Of a DNA stretch of 64,000 nt, positions 37,207 to 47,100 are shown piece by piece (the first letter of the stretch is position 1; every line of letters starts with the position of its first letter). The notes beneath the pieces were generated by a model. That model had not been told where the DNA came from and did no database searches. It worked only from the letters and a program-made list of their open reading frames with translations. Origin of the DNA: Pseudomonas asuensis (GTDB lineage Bacteria; Pseudomonadota; Gammaproteobacteria; Pseudomonadales; Pseudomonadaceae); NCBI RefSeq assembly GCF_014646755.1, contig NZ_BMNW01000014.1:34647-98646 (forward strand). Reading direction: 5' to 3'. Both the position numbers and the translations under genes were made by a program.

Positions 37207-40158
37207 CTACGTTCCGGTTACGGCTCGATCAGGTTGTTCAAAGTAACGCGGTAAATTCACACGTATACGCGTACCGCGGCCCTGCACAAGGTCAATCGGG
37301 CTGTCGATCATTATGTCTCCATAATGCTCTTCCACGATGGAATAGACCAGAGCAAGGCCAAGTCCCGTCCCTTTGCCAGGGTCTTTGGTTGTAAAGAAGG
37401 GCTCGAAAAGGCGGCTGATTATGGCTTTTGGGATGCCGGAGCCTTCGTCCTCGACGATAAGCGTTACCGTCTGCCCTCGGGCTTCACTACGAACCGTAAT
37501 AGTGCCGGTCGGTGGAGAGGCGTCGCGAGCATTGGACAATAGATTGATCAAGACCTGAGCGAGCCGCTGCGGGTCGCCTTTGACCCAATGCTGCGGATCG
37601 CACAGGTTCTGGAACTCGACATCGACGCTGCGACGGTTAAGCAACAGCAGCGAGATGGCTTCTTGTGCAGTATCTAACAGTCTGACCGGCTCTGGGTCAT
37701 GTTGCCGACCACCGGCATGGGCAAAGCTCATAAGCGACTGAACGATGCGGGTAATGCGGCGTGTCTGCTCGACAATCTGCCCACTGATCTCCTGAATTTC
37801 TGCATCCGCTTCGCGCTCTTCCTGAAGGATTTGGGCCAGGCAGGCAATGCCGGTAACCGGATTGCCAATCTCGTGGGCGACCCCTGCTGCGAGGCGGCCG
37901 ATAGAGGCAAGACGCTCGGAGTGAATCAGTCGATCTTCAAGCAATTGGGTCTCACTGATGTCCTCTACAACCAGAACGTTACCGCTGTTACCGGGTGCCA
38001 GAGGTTCATCAATGGCAGCCTTGTGCAGGTTGAGCCAGCGTTGATTGCTATCGAGAGCCAGACGCTGCTTGTACAAATGCTGATCAGGGGAGCGAAGGAA
38101 GCGTTCAAATAAGGCTTTCCACGGTTCTGGTAGTGCCGAGAGGCGTGAGCCTACAACTTGAACCGAGTCGATGTTCGTGAGGCGCTCCATGGCCCGGTTC
38201 CACATCAGGATTTCACAGTCCTGCGCCAGGGCGCAGACGCCCATAGGCAGCTCCTGCAAGGTCTGGCGATGGTAGCGGCGCAAGGCATCGAGTTCGGCAG
38301 CAAGACCCGTAAGCCGTGACTGATAATCCTCCAGACGGCTTTCGATGAAGTGAATATCCTCCGTGACATAGGCTTCACTGCCTTCCTTGTAGGGCAGGAA
38401 GGTCTCGACGATATCCTGTGCAACCCGGGGGCCCATCAGGCCAGACAGGTTAGCCTCGATCCGATCCCTCAGTCGGCGCAATGCATAAGGGCGGCGCTCA
38501 TCAAAGGGAAGCAGCAGGTCAGTAAGGGCGCGCTCTACCTCTTTCTGAGCGGTCTTGGCACCCAGGGGCTTGGCCAGTTGAGTGGCGAACTCCTGGGGCG
38601 AGGCGGCAATCAGTTCCCGGCGTTGAGGCCGTCTCACGTTATCCACTGCACAGGCTTCCGCTGCGCTTTTTTCCTCATCGCTAGCCTCGGTAAACAGTGA
38701 GACCAGAGCAAATACCAGAACATTAGCCGCTAGCGAAGACAAGGCTGCCAAGTGCCAGTTGGTAGCGTCTATGTAATAGGAGAAGGGGCCGACTTCAAAG
38801 CCCTTCATAAAGCCAAGAGCCGGTAGGAGCATGGTTAATGTCCAAAGACCCATGCCGGTTAAAAGGCCTGCGATAAATCCGCGGTGATTGGCGGTTTGCC
38901 AATAGAGGACGGATAAGGCACCAGGCAAAAACTGCACCGTGGCTACAAAGGCGACAATACCAAGGCTCGACAGGTCGCTATGGTTACCGATCAGGCGGTA
39001 GAAACCATAAGCCGCCATGATGATCGCAGCGATCAACCCCCGGCGTGTCCAGCGTAACCAGCGGTAGATATTGCCGTCGGTAGGCGGTTGATACAGGGGA
39101 AGAACCAAATGATTAAGCACCATGCCGGACAGGGCCATGGTCATCACGATGATTACGCCGCTGGCTGCGGATAATCCTCCTACAAACGCTACCAGCGCCA
39201 GAAGGGGTTTATCCAGGGCCATTCCGACGCCCAAAGTGAAATACTCAGGGCTCGTTGGCGCTCCAAGGGCGAGGCCGGCCCACAAAATTGGCGGGATGGC
39301 GAGACTCATCAGGAGCAAAAACAGCGGAAGCCCCCAGCTTGCACTGACTAGCGCACGCGGGCTTAGGTTTTCCGTAAAGGCCATGTGATACATGTGCGGC
39401 ATGACGATGGCAGCCGCAAAAAAGACCAGAAGCAGGATTCTCCAAGGACCCTCCTGCAAGGGGGTATGCAATGTGGAAAGTGCTGTCTGATTTTGGGTAA
39501 GCCAGGTTTCAAGCCCGGAGGGGCCGTCAAATACGGTATAGAGTGCTACCAGGCCAACGGCGCCTAGTGCAATGAGCTTGACCAACGACTCGAACGCGAT
39601 TGCAACAACAAGCCCCTCATGGCGTTCGCGAGCAGTAATTTGCCGTGCGCCAAACAACATGGCGAACAGCGTAATCAGAACGCAGAAGGCCAGGGCTGGG
39701 CCATCCTGCGCCGGTGCGCTGATCAGGATGCCGGTGCTGGTGGCTACCGCCTGGATCTGGAGTGCCAGCAGCGGCAGGACAGCAACCACCATCAGCAGGG
39801 CTGTTAGTGCGCCTGCCCACGTGCTGCGAAAGCGAAAGGCAAAAAGGTCGGCCAGCGAGGACAGCTGATAGACCCGAGTCAGTCGCAGAATGGGGTAGAG
39901 CAGCACGGGGGCCAGTAGAAAAGCGCCACACAGGCCCAGGTAATATGACAGGAATCCATACCCATAGTCATAAGCCAAGCCGACCGTTCCGTAAAAGGCC
40001 CAGGCGCTGGTGTAGACACCCAATGACAGGGTATAGATGATCGGATGCCTTACCAGGCGACGGGGCACCCAGCCTCGCTCAGTCATCCAGGCCACGCCGA
40101 AAAAGATCAGCAGATAACCTGCGCTGATGGCAAGCAGTTGGGAAATACTAAAGCTCAT
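37207..40158 (-). CDS. cbrA: Sensor histidine kinase CbrA with transporter-like N-terminus
   Basis: From the ATG at 40158 the protein has 983 residues, as in P. aeruginosa. The N-terminal half (about 1-500) is a multi-pass membrane domain of the sodium/solute symporter family, linked through a STAC-like and a PAS domain to the kinase core: H-box RLASIGRLAAGVAHEIGNPV, N-box NLLSNARDAS, G-boxes DEGSGIP and GKGTGLGLAL. CbrA phosphorylates CbrB. The start codon lies inside the 3' end of cbrX (11-base overlap), suggesting translational coupling. A longer in-frame start at 40194 is unlikely for that reason. Confidence 0.96.
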   Translation of the reverse strand: MSFSISQLLAISAGYLLIFFGVAWMTERGWVPRRLVRHPIIYTLSLGVYTSAWAFYGTVGLAYDYGYGFLSYYLGLCGAFLLAPVLLYPILRLTRVYQLSSLADLFAFRFRSTWAGALTALLMVVAVLPLLALQIQAVATSTGILISAPAQDGPALAFCVLITLFAMLFGARQITARERHEGLVVAIAFESLVKLIALGAVGLVALYTVFDGPSGLETWLTQNQTALSTLHTPLQEGPWRILLLVFFAAAIVMPHMYHMAFTENLSPRALVSASWGLPLFLLLMSLAIPPILWAGLALGAPTSPEYFTLGVGMALDKPLLALVAFVGGLSAASGVIIVMTMALSGMVLNHLVLPLYQPPTDGNIYRWLRWTRRGLIAAIIMAAYGFYRLIGNHSDLSSLGIVAFVATVQFLPGALSVLYWQTANHRGFIAGLLTGMGLWTLTMLLPALGFMKGFEVGPFSYYIDATNWHLAALSSLAANVLVFALVSLFTEASDEEKSAAEACAVDNVRRPQRRELIAASPQEFATQLAKPLGAKTAQKEVERALTDLLLPFDERRPYALRRLRDRIEANLSGLMGPRVAQDIVETFLPYKEGSEAYVTEDIHFIESRLEDYQSRLTGLAAELDALRRYHRQTLQELPMGVCALAQDCEILMWNRAMERLTNIDSVQVVGSRLSALPEPWKALFERFLRSPDQHLYKQRLALDSNQRWLNLHKAAIDEPLAPGNSGNVLVVEDISETQLLEDRLIHSERLASIGRLAAGVAHEIGNPVTGIACLAQILQEEREADAEIQEISGQIVEQTRRITRIVQSLMSFAHAGGRQHDPEPVRLLDTAQEAISLLLLNRRSVDVEFQNLCDPQHWVKGDPQRLAQVLINLLSNARDASPPTGTITVRSEARGQTVTLIVEDEGSGIPKAIISRLFEPFFTTKDPGKGTGLGLALVYSIVEEHYGDIMIDSPIDLVQGRGTRIRVNLPRYFEQPDRAVTGT

Positions 40159-40324
40159 CGGCATCGCGTTGGCTCTGAAGAATAAAGGTAACAACGATCA
40201 GAATCAGCCAAAGCAGGTAAGGGCGATACCAAGCGCCAGTCGGGTCGATCCACCAATCCATAATGGCGGGGGAAAACAGGTAGATGCCCACGACCAGGAG
40301 CAGGACCAACCGGTAGATATACAT
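40148..40324 (-). CDS. cbrX: Small membrane protein CbrX upstream of CbrA
   Basis: A 58-codon reading frame starts MYIYRLVLLLVVGIYLF and contains two hydrophobic stretches (about 3-22 and 34-49) around DWWIDPTGAWYRPYLLW, ending QSQRDADEL. It looks like a small inner-membrane protein. The last codons overlap the cbrA start (the ATG of cbrA lies in GATGAGCTTTAG). A small gene at this position, named cbrX, is known in Pseudomonas and is co-transcribed with cbrAB. Its molecular role is unclear, and coupling of cbrA translation is the simplest explanation. Confidence 0.8.
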   Translation of the reverse strand: MYIYRLVLLLVVGIYLFSPAIMDWWIDPTGAWYRPYLLWLILIVVTFILQSQRDADEL

Positions 40325-40429
40325 ACTGCACTCTCAAATAGGCCTTGGCTGGATGGTAGCCGATGGATGGGTAATCCTGCACCCGTTAGCGCAGGCCTTA
40401 CCTTATTCGCTTTGAGAATGTACGTGCCG

Positions 40430-41317
40430 TTACTGAAGTTGAGCTTCGGCAAGCATATGGGTATGTGGGATGCGGGCAGGCTGCCACGAGCGGATACCCC
40501 AAGCCAGAATCTCCTGAGCACTGGCCTCGTGGAGTTCGGGCGGTGGCTGCTGACCTAACGCACGTAGGGCTCTGAGCAGTAGCGGCCCGGCCTGGTCAGG
40601 AGGAAGAGGAGGAGAGCGATAGGATTTGCCTAGCTTGTGCCCGTCAGGCTGGGTGATCAGTGGAACGTGCAGGTAGCGAGGCTGAGAAAAACCCAGGAGT
40701 TCTTGCAGATACAGTTGTCGTGGTGTGGAGTCCAGAAGGTCTGCGCCTCGAACAATATCGGTAATGCCTTGCCAGGCATCATCCAGTACCACAGCAAGCT
40801 GATAGGCAAACAAGCCATCACGCCTGCGAATGACAAAATCACCCACCTCCCGGCCAAGATGCTGGCGGAATTCGCCTTGGACCCTGTCGGTAAACGCGTA
40901 CGTCAGTTCAGGCACGCGAATGCGTATGGCTGCATTTTCGTAGGGGTGCTGAGCATTACGGCAGTGCCCTGGATACAGTCCCCCATAGCCTTCCAGCTGC
41001 TTACGTGAGCAGGTGCAGGCGTAGGCCAGACCGCTTTGCAATAGGCGCGTAACTGTAACTTCATACGCTTCATGACGTTCGCTTTGCCGTGCTACAGGGC
41101 CATCCCACTCGAAGCCGTAGCGTTCCAGTGTTTCCAGAATGGCTTTTTGGGCACCTGGTACTTCACGAGGCGGATCAAGATCTTCCATGCGTACAAGCCA
41201 GAGGCCACCTGCCGCACGAGCATCAAGATAAGACGCAACGGCAGCAACCAGTGAGCCAAAGTGCAGATAGCCGCTAGGTGTCGGAGCAAACCGGCCTATA
41301 TAGGAAGAGGTTGTCAT
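40430..41317 (-). CDS. gluQ: Glutamyl-queuosine tRNA(Asp) synthetase
   Basis: GluQ is a paralogue of the glutamyl-tRNA synthetase catalytic domain that attaches glutamate to queuosine in tRNA-Asp. From the ATG at 41317 it has 295 residues. It shows RFAPTPSGYLHFGSLVAA (HIGH-like), the zinc-binding CTCSRKQ...YPGHCR cysteines, RMEDLDPPRE and the KMSKS-like KLGKSYRS, and it lacks the anticodon-binding half. An upstream extension of the frame would overlap dksA and is rejected. The gene directly follows dksA and its terminator, an association seen in many gammaproteobacteria. Confidence 0.95.
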   Translation of the reverse strand: MTTSSYIGRFAPTPSGYLHFGSLVAAVASYLDARAAGGLWLVRMEDLDPPREVPGAQKAILETLERYGFEWDGPVARQSERHEAYEVTVTRLLQSGLAYACTCSRKQLEGYGGLYPGHCRNAQHPYENAAIRIRVPELTYAFTDRVQGEFRQHLGREVGDFVIRRRDGLFAYQLAVVLDDAWQGITDIVRGADLLDSTPRQLYLQELLGFSQPRYLHVPLITQPDGHKLGKSYRSPPLPPDQAGPLLLRALRALGQQPPPELHEASAQEILAWGIRSWQPARIPHTHMLAEAQLQ

Positions 41318-41344
41318 GTGTAAGAAAGGTAAGCTGTAAAAGCA

Positions 41345-41366
41345 AAGCGGGGCGCCTGAGCGCCCC
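41345..41366 (-). terminator. Intrinsic terminator after dksA
   Basis: GGGGCGC and GCGCCCC form a 7-bp stem with a 4-base loop, followed on the minus strand by GCTTTTGCTTTT. It lies between dksA and gluQ, so gluQ is expressed by read-through or its own promoter. Confidence 0.8.
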
Positions 41367-41375
41367 TTGAACCGG

Positions 41376-41819
41376 TTAGGAACCGATCTGCTTTTCCTTG
41401 ATTTCCGCCAGGGTCTTACAGTCGATGCACAGACTGGCAGTCGGACGGGCTTCAAGGCGGCGGATACCGATTTCGATACCGCAAGAGTCGCACCAGCCGT
41501 ATTCGTTGTCTTCGATCAGCTGAAGCGTCTCGTCGATTTTCTTGATCAGCTTGCGCTCACGATCACGGGTACGTAGCTCGAAGCTGAACTCTTCTTCCTG
41601 GGTCGCACGGTCGGCCGGGTCGGCATGGCTGCCGGCGTCTTCCTTCATGTGACTTACAGTGCGGTCTACTTCTTCCCGCAGTTCCTGTTTCCATTTATTG
41701 AGGATATTAGTGAAATGGGCACGCATGCGCTCACTCATGTACTCCTCGCCTGACTCCTCCTGAAAAGGTTCGAAGCCACGGGTCAAAGGTGTGTTTTGCT
41801 GTTTTTCGTCGGTCGCCAT
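41376..41819 (-). CDS. dksA: RNA polymerase-binding transcription factor DksA
   Basis: DksA works with ppGpp to control rRNA and amino-acid promoters. From the ATG at 41819 it has 147 residues. The coiled coil (about 35-105) has the acidic tip in HADPADRATQEEEFS, and the C-terminal four-cysteine zinc finger reads CDSCG...LCIDC. GAGGG lies upstream of this ATG. An earlier start at 41834 adds five residues without support. The rRNA-type promoters at the right end of the window are likely targets. Confidence 0.97.
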   Translation of the reverse strand: MATDEKQQNTPLTRGFEPFQEESGEEYMSERMRAHFTNILNKWKQELREEVDRTVSHMKEDAGSHADPADRATQEEEFSFELRTRDRERKLIKKIDETLQLIEDNEYGWCDSCGIEIGIRRLEARPTASLCIDCKTLAEIKEKQIGS

Positions 41820-42057
41820 GGATGACCCTCTCACTTTCGCTAATCCTGTCCGCAGGCTGGATACGTCTACTGGGCAAGAGGCCCCCGCGGATGCAAGCGG
41901 GCGAACTTACCAGAAGCCTTGGTGCGGCGCTACTACCTGAAGTTCTTGTTATCAAGCTCCAAGGCATATCTTGTGGGTCTTGCTCGAGCTATATGTATTG
42001 GTGTCGTCTTTATAGCCTTGGTTAGAATCCCCTCTTTCTAACAAGTTCGGATAGACC

Positions 42058-43230
42058 ATGACCAAATCATTTAGTGCGCGCAGTCGTGCCATTGAGCCCT
42101 TTCATGTCATGGCACTGCTGGCTCGTGCCAATCAGTTACAGGCGGCTGGGCATGATGTCATTCACCTGGAAATCGGAGAGCCGGATTTTACGACGGCAGA
42201 ACCGATTATCCAGGCCGGGCAAGCCGCCCTGGCAAGTGGTAATACGCGTTACACTGCAGCACGCGGCCTGCCTGAGCTACGCCAGGCCATTGCTGGATTC
42301 TATGCTGAGCGTTACAACCTTAACGTTGATCCTGAGCGCATTATGATCACGCCGGGAGGCTCTGGTGCGCTTCTGCTAACCAGTGCACTTCTGGTTGATC
42401 CGGGCAAGCACTGGCTGATGGCAGATCCGGGCTACCCTTGTAACCGTCATTTCCTGCGCCTGATTGAGGGCGCTGCTCAATTGGTACCGGCCGGGCCCGA
42501 GACGCGCTACCAGTTAACACCTGAGCTTGTCGACGCTCACTGGACCCAGGACAGCGTAGGCGCTCTGGTGGCATCGCCAGCCAATCCAACAGGAACTGTT
42601 TTGCATAAGGATGAATTGGCAGCGCTTTCCAAGAGTCTGTCGGCGCGTGGCGGGCATCTGGTGGTGGATGAGATCTATCATGGCTTAACCTACGGGCTTG
42701 ATGCAACAAGCGTACTGGAGGTCGATGACGAGGCCTTTGTCCTGAACAGTTTCTCCAAGTATTTTGGTATGACTGGCTGGCGGTTGGGCTGGCTGGTGGC
42801 TCCTCCTGAGGCCATTCCTGAACTCGAAAAGCTGGCGCAAAACCTGTATATCAGCGCGCCGACAGTTGCCCAGCACGCTGCCCTGGCCTGTTTCAGGCCG
42901 GAGGCAATCGAAATCTTTGAGTCGCGACGTGCAGCCTTCCAACAGCGTCGTGACTTCCTGCTACCAGCATTGCGGGAGTTGGGTTTTGGTATTGAGGTTG
43001 AGCCGGAGGGAGCGTTCTATCTCTACGCCGATATGTCTGCCTTTGGCGGCGACGCCTATGCTTTCTGCCAACACTTCATTGAGACCGAGCACGTAGCATT
43101 CACTCCTGGGCTCGACTTTGGACGCTACCGCGCCGGACAGCATGTCCGCTTTGCCTACACTCAAAGCCTGCCACGGCTGGAGGAGGCTGTAGCGCGCATC
43201 GCTCGTGGTCTCAAGACCTGGCGCCCTTGA
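42058..43230 (+). CDS. PLP-dependent aminotransferase (class I/II)
   Basis: This 390-residue fold-type I aminotransferase has EIGEPDFTTAEPI near the N-terminus, the cofactor-binding PGGSGALLL, ASPANPTGTVL with the Asn that contacts PLP, DEIYHGLTY, and the Schiff-base lysine in LNSFSKYFGMTGWRLGW at about 230-246. The Arg that binds the substrate carboxylate lies in the C-terminal GQHVRFAYT. It resembles aspartate/aromatic or valine-pyruvate type enzymes; the amino-acid substrate cannot be told from sequence. P. aeruginosa has a gene of this kind beside dksA (PA4722). Confidence 0.92.
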   Translation: MTKSFSARSRAIEPFHVMALLARANQLQAAGHDVIHLEIGEPDFTTAEPIIQAGQAALASGNTRYTAARGLPELRQAIAGFYAERYNLNVDPERIMITPGGSGALLLTSALLVDPGKHWLMADPGYPCNRHFLRLIEGAAQLVPAGPETRYQLTPELVDAHWTQDSVGALVASPANPTGTVLHKDELAALSKSLSARGGHLVVDEIYHGLTYGLDATSVLEVDDEAFVLNSFSKYFGMTGWRLGWLVAPPEAIPELEKLAQNLYISAPTVAQHAALACFRPEAIEIFESRRAAFQQRRDFLLPALRELGFGIEVEPEGAFYLYADMSAFGGDAYAFCQHFIETEHVAFTPGLDFGRYRAGQHVRFAYTQSLPRLEEAVARIARGLKTWRP

Positions 43231-43252
43231 ATGATTTAAATGGAAACAATCC

Positions 43253-43960
43253 ATGTATTTTGATCCACCCCTTGAAGAGGGGCACCTGATCCGGCGCTAC
43301 AAGCGTTTTCTGGCCGATATCGAGACAGTTACAGGCGAACGCCTGACGATTCACTGCCCCAATACAGGCTCGATGCTTAACTGTCAGGCAGAAGGCGCTC
43401 GCGTCTGGTTCAGTCGCTCCAGTGACCCGAAACGCAAGCTCCCCGGGACGTGGGAGCTTGTAGAGACCCCCCAGGGGCGACTCGCCTGCATTAATACTGG
43501 CAGGGCGAATCGGCTGGTAGAGGAAGCATTGCTGGCCGGCACGATTCCAGAGCTTGCCGGCTTTAGCGTGTTACGTCGAGAGGTAGCCTACGGCGCTGAA
43601 AACAGCCGTGCGGATTTTCGTCTGACTTATCCTGCGGGAGATGTTTTCGTCGAGGTTAAGAGTGTGACGCTCGGCTACGACATGGGCTGTGTAGCGGCTT
43701 TTCCAGACGCCGTCACGGTACGAGGCGCCAAGCACTTACGTGAGTTGTCGGCGCTGGCGCATGCAGGGGCACGTGCGGTACTCCTGTACTGCGTCAACCT
43801 TACGGGCATCGAGGCGGTTCGCTCCGCTGATGACATCGATCCTGCCTACGGGCGTGCCTTGCGTGAGGCATTGGAGGCTGGAGTTGAAATTCTGGCCTAT
43901 GGTGCAGACGTCACGCCACAATCATTGCATTTGACACGTCGGCTCGATGTCTTGATTTAA
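43253..43960 (+). CDS. sfsA: Sugar fermentation stimulation protein SfsA
   Basis: The 235-residue protein contains the SfsA hallmarks: [21 protein letters not shown] at about 32-43, [15 protein letters not shown], and the nuclease-like [22 protein letters not shown] (cited in part: [12 protein letters not shown]), then [16 protein letters not shown]. The ExK arrangement fits a restriction-endonuclease-like fold. E. coli SfsA was described through an effect on maltose metabolism, and its cellular role is still unclear. The gene follows the aminotransferase by 22 bases, so the pair may be an operon. Confidence 0.94.
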   Translation: MYFDPPLEEGHLIRRYKRFLADIETVTGERLTIHCPNTGSMLNCQAEGARVWFSRSSDPKRKLPGTWELVETPQGRLACINTGRANRLVEEALLAGTIPELAGFSVLRREVAYGAENSRADFRLTYPAGDVFVEVKSVTLGYDMGCVAAFPDAVTVRGAKHLRELSALAHAGARAVLLYCVNLTGIEAVRSADDIDPAYGRALREALEAGVEILAYGADVTPQSLHLTRRLDVLI

Positions 43961-44286
43961 CTCCAAAGCGGAGCGAATGCTGCCCTGTAGCAGTTGTACT
44001 CTTACAGGGCATGAGTGACTCATAACGGTGCGTCGATTACTAGGTTTAGCACAATCAGACCGCTTGGCTTCGGCTCACGCAGGAAAACCCAAGCCATTAG
44101 AGGGCCTTTAAATAAATCCTGTCTAAGAAGTCAGGTTTGGCATACCCCGTGCTTGCGCTCCCTCCCACTTTAAAAATGTATCCATACGTAACCTTTTCGT
44201 AATGCTGTCACTCACGGCGGGATAAAGCCTATGCCTTTGCTTTGCCTGATCGGGAGGGTGATGTAAACCTTTGAAGGAGCGCAACA
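43961..44286. other. Intergenic region between sfsA and tsx
   Basis: I see no gene in these 326 bases. An 8-bp hairpin GCCCTGTA/TACAGGGC (43982-44010) without a T-run may end sfsA. A weak -24/-12-like sequence lies at 44137-44153, and a CGTAA direct repeat (CGTAACCTTTTCGTAA, near 44194) may be an operator for the nucleoside genes. Confidence 0.5.
44137..44153 (+). promoter_or_regulatory. Weak sigma-54-like promoter before tsx
   Basis: TTTGGCATACCCCGTGC keeps TGGCA and exactly 10 bases between GG and GC, but the -12 part (GTGC) is poor. It would give a leader of about 120 bases before tsx. Confidence 0.3.
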
Positions 44287-45267
44287 TTGGAGCACGCCGT
44301 TACATCTTGTCTCTTCTCACGTTCATCCTCTACTCAACGAGCACAAAAGGTCTTGCTGGGTCTTTCGCTAATAGCAGGCGTTTGCTTGCCTGTATTAGCG
44401 GCTACACCTCCAGCACAAGGAGAGCAGAGCGCCCAGGGCGAAGATCTCAGCTATGAGATAGCCCAGTCGGAAAAGGGGACCTACCTGTCCTCCTGGTACA
44501 ACCAGAACGTGACACTGATTGGCAGCAAAGACATTAGTTTCGGCCCGCAACCCGTCGACGATATCTATCTGGAATACGAGTACTTCGGGCGCAAGGGGCC
44601 CTTCGAGCTCTATGGTTATATCGACATCCCCAAAGTGCTGGGGATTGGTAACAGCCATGATAAGGGGGTCTTTGATAAGGGCTCGCCTGTATTTATGGAG
44701 CACGAGCCTCGGATCTCTATCGATGAGTTGGTAGGGCGCAAGCTGGGGTTTGGTCCGTTCAAGGAGTTTTATGTCGCCTTTGACTGGATCTACGATCACG
44801 GACGCAACAGGGAAAATCGCGGTAACACCCTGTACAGCGGTTTTGGAACCGATATTGAGACCGGTACGCCTGTCAACCTGTCGGCCAACTTCTATGTACG
44901 TCGCCAGTGGGAGAACTATGGAGCAGCAAATGAAAACTCCTGGGACGGTTACCGTGCGCAGCTGAAATACATCCTGCCGCTGGGCAAGTTCGATAATGGG
45001 GCTTCACTGACGTATATCGGTTTTACCAACTTCGACTTTGGCTCGGACCTGCACGATAAGGCCGGCCCTGCACGTACTGCCAACGCCACGGTAGCCACTA
45101 ACGTTCTGCTGTATTCCTTTACACACTTACGCTTTATGGCCGTAGGGCGTTATTTCCATAACGGCGGCCAGTGGAAGGATGGTACTCAGCTGGATTTTGG
45201 CGAAGGTCCGTTCCGCGCGCGCTCTGATGGCTGGGGCTATTACTTGGGCGTTGGTTATCAATTCTGA
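44287..45267 (+). CDS. tsx: Tsx-like outer-membrane nucleoside channel
   Basis: This 326-residue protein matches the Tsx family along its length: an N-terminal signal (hydrophobic 23-38, ending VLAATPP), a linker, then a beta barrel. Shared motifs are FGPQPVDDIYLEYEYFGRKG (cited as FGPQ and YLEYEYFG), GSPVFMEHEPRISID, FGPFKEFYVAFDWIYDHGRN, NYGAANENSWDGYR, YIGFTNFDFGSD, and the final GYYLGVGYQF with a terminal Phe. Tsx admits nucleosides through the outer membrane. The TTG start is supported by AAGGAG 7 bases upstream. It heads a nucleoside cluster with cdd, nupC and the deo genes. Confidence 0.92.
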   Translation: MEHAVTSCLFSRSSSTQRAQKVLLGLSLIAGVCLPVLAATPPAQGEQSAQGEDLSYEIAQSEKGTYLSSWYNQNVTLIGSKDISFGPQPVDDIYLEYEYFGRKGPFELYGYIDIPKVLGIGNSHDKGVFDKGSPVFMEHEPRISIDELVGRKLGFGPFKEFYVAFDWIYDHGRNRENRGNTLYSGFGTDIETGTPVNLSANFYVRRQWENYGAANENSWDGYRAQLKYILPLGKFDNGASLTYIGFTNFDFGSDLHDKAGPARTANATVATNVLLYSFTHLRFMAVGRYFHNGGQWKDGTQLDFGEGPFRARSDGWGYYLGVGYQF

Positions 45268-45328
45268 TCTATCAGTTTTGGCCGGAACGTATAAAGTACC
45301 GGCCCTTTGATTGTCGAGGTGGTTTTCC

Positions 45329-45742
45329 ATGAATGAACATGCCGATGTAGAGCATGAGGCGTTGCTGACGGAGGCCAAACAGGCCGCCGCTCAGACCTAT
45401 TCCCCTTATTCGGAATTCCCTGTAGGGGCCGCACTGTTGACTGCCGACGGACAGGTAATTCGAGGCACCAATGTTGAGAACATTTCCTTCGGCCTTACCA
45501 ATTGCGCCGAGCGTAGTGCGCTGTTTTCTGCAATCAGCCAGGGACTGCCGCCTCGTAGCTTTAAAGCTATTGCGGTTTACGCGCCCAAGGTTCCGCTGAT
45601 CAGTCCCTGCGGTGCTTGCCGGCAAGTCTTGATTGAGCTGATGGCACCCGATGCGGTCGTCGTCTGCCAGGGAAGTGACCCGGCGTTGACCAAGGTCTGG
45701 ACGCTCAAGGAATTGCTGCCAGGCGCTTTTGATTCTTTCTAA
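45329..45742 (+). CDS. cdd: Cytidine deaminase
   Basis: Cdd converts cytidine and deoxycytidine to uridine and deoxyuridine. From the ATG at 45329 it has 137 residues, the size of the homotetrameric type. The zinc site is complete: [13 protein letters not shown] with the catalytic Glu, and PCGACRQVL. The substrate-binding [12 protein letters not shown] is also present. GAGGTGG precedes the ATG. A frame extension to a TTG at 45311 is unlikely. It lies between tsx and nupC and feeds the uridine branch of the cluster. Confidence 0.96.
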   Translation: MNEHADVEHEALLTEAKQAAAQTYSPYSEFPVGAALLTADGQVIRGTNVENISFGLTNCAERSALFSAISQGLPPRSFKAIAVYAPKVPLISPCGACRQVLIELMAPDAVVVCQGSDPALTKVWTLKELLPGAFDSF

Positions 45743-45810
45743 ATCGCCGAAAGTGGTCCGACTGTTCGGGTCGGCACTCAAGGTCAGCCCGTGTGTTCGG
45801 AGAAAACACC

Positions 45811-47073
45811 ATGATCAGTCTAGTCGGAATGGCAGTGCTTGTTGCAATTGCCATTGCGTTATCGAGTCATCGACGTGCGATCAAGCCACGCACTGTTTTA
45901 TGGGCCTTTGCTCTTCAAGTGGTACTTGGGGCTTTTGCGCTATATGTGCCTTGGGGTCAGTCAACATTAGCGACTGCTTCGAATGCTGTTTCATCCCTGC
46001 AGGGGTATGCCAACCAAGGCATTGATTTTCTCTTCGGTGGCCTGAGCAGCCCCAAGATGTTCGAGTTATTTGGGAGTGGGGGCTTCATCTTTGCGCTTAA
46101 GGTATTGCCGGTCATTGTCTTTTTCAGCGCTTTTATCTCTGTTCTCTACTATCTGGGCATCATGACCTTGATCATCCGCCTCATTGGTACGCCGCTGCGC
46201 TGGTTGCTGGGAACAAGCCGAGCCGAATCCATGTCGGCCACTGCGAATATATTCGTGGGGCAGACAGAGGCGCCTCTAGTGGTGCGACCTTTCATTGCCA
46301 ATATGACAAAGTCGGAGTTGTTTGCCGTGATGGTCGGCGGTGTGGCATCTGTCGCCGGCTCAGTATTGATTGGCTATGCAAGCCTCGGTATCGATCTTAA
46401 ATACCTGATTGCAGCAAGTTTCATGGCTGCGCCTGGCGGGCTGCTAATGGCCAAGCTCATCGTGCCTGAAACCGAAACACCTCACGATACGTTGAGGGAT
46501 GTGCTAGACACTCAGACTGAAAAGCCAGCAAATGTTATTGATGCGGCCGCGGTCGGCACTTCGAGTGGTCTGACGCTGGCGTTGAATGTAGGTGCCATGT
46601 TGCTGGTATTCATTGCTCTCATCGCCCTGGTCAACGGGCTCCTGGGCTGGGTCGGGGGCTTGTTTGGCTATCCCCAATTCAGTCTGCAGCTTCTGCTGGG
46701 GTACGTCTTTGCACCGCTAGCCTACGTTCTAGGCGTACCGTGGAGTGAAGCGATGCAGGCCGGAGGTTTGATTGGGCAGAAAATCGTACTTAACGAGTTT
46801 GTTGCCTATGTGGATCTATCGAACTACATCGATCCAGTCAAAGCGCTTGAGGCTGGTCGGCAGGTATTGTCTGAGCGTACTCAAATCATTACGACATTTG
46901 CGCTATGCGGTTTTGCCAACTTGTCTTCCATCGGCATTTTATTAGGTGGTCTTGGTGTAATGGCACCTAGCCGGCGACAGGATTTGGCCCGGCTTGGAGT
47001 AAAAGCGGTTATTGCTGGCACCTTATCTAATCTGATGAGCGCTGCTATTGCTGGGTTTTTCATCGCTCTTTGA
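45811..47073 (+). CDS. nupC: NupC-type concentrative nucleoside transporter
   Basis: This 420-residue inner-membrane protein of the CNT family couples nucleoside uptake to an ion gradient. It has about 8-10 hydrophobic segments. Family motifs are [20 protein letters not shown] at about 148-167 (substrate site), [32 protein letters not shown], and the C-terminal [26 protein letters not shown] lies before the ATG at 45811, whereas the upstream GTG at 45793 is less likely. With Tsx it gives a full route across both membranes. Confidence 0.95.
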   Translation: MISLVGMAVLVAIAIALSSHRRAIKPRTVLWAFALQVVLGAFALYVPWGQSTLATASNAVSSLQGYANQGIDFLFGGLSSPKMFELFGSGGFIFALKVLPVIVFFSAFISVLYYLGIMTLIIRLIGTPLRWLLGTSRAESMSATANIFVGQTEAPLVVRPFIANMTKSELFAVMVGGVASVAGSVLIGYASLGIDLKYLIAASFMAAPGGLLMAKLIVPETETPHDTLRDVLDTQTEKPANVIDAAAVGTSSGLTLALNVGAMLLVFIALIALVNGLLGWVGGLFGYPQFSLQLLLGYVFAPLAYVLGVPWSEAMQAGGLIGQKIVLNEFVAYVDLSNYIDPVKALEAGRQVLSERTQIITTFALCGFANLSSIGILLGGLGVMAPSRRQDLARLGVKAVIAGTLSNLMSAAIAGFFIAL

Positions 47074-47100
47074 GACCGGCTATTTCATTTGGAGCATCGC

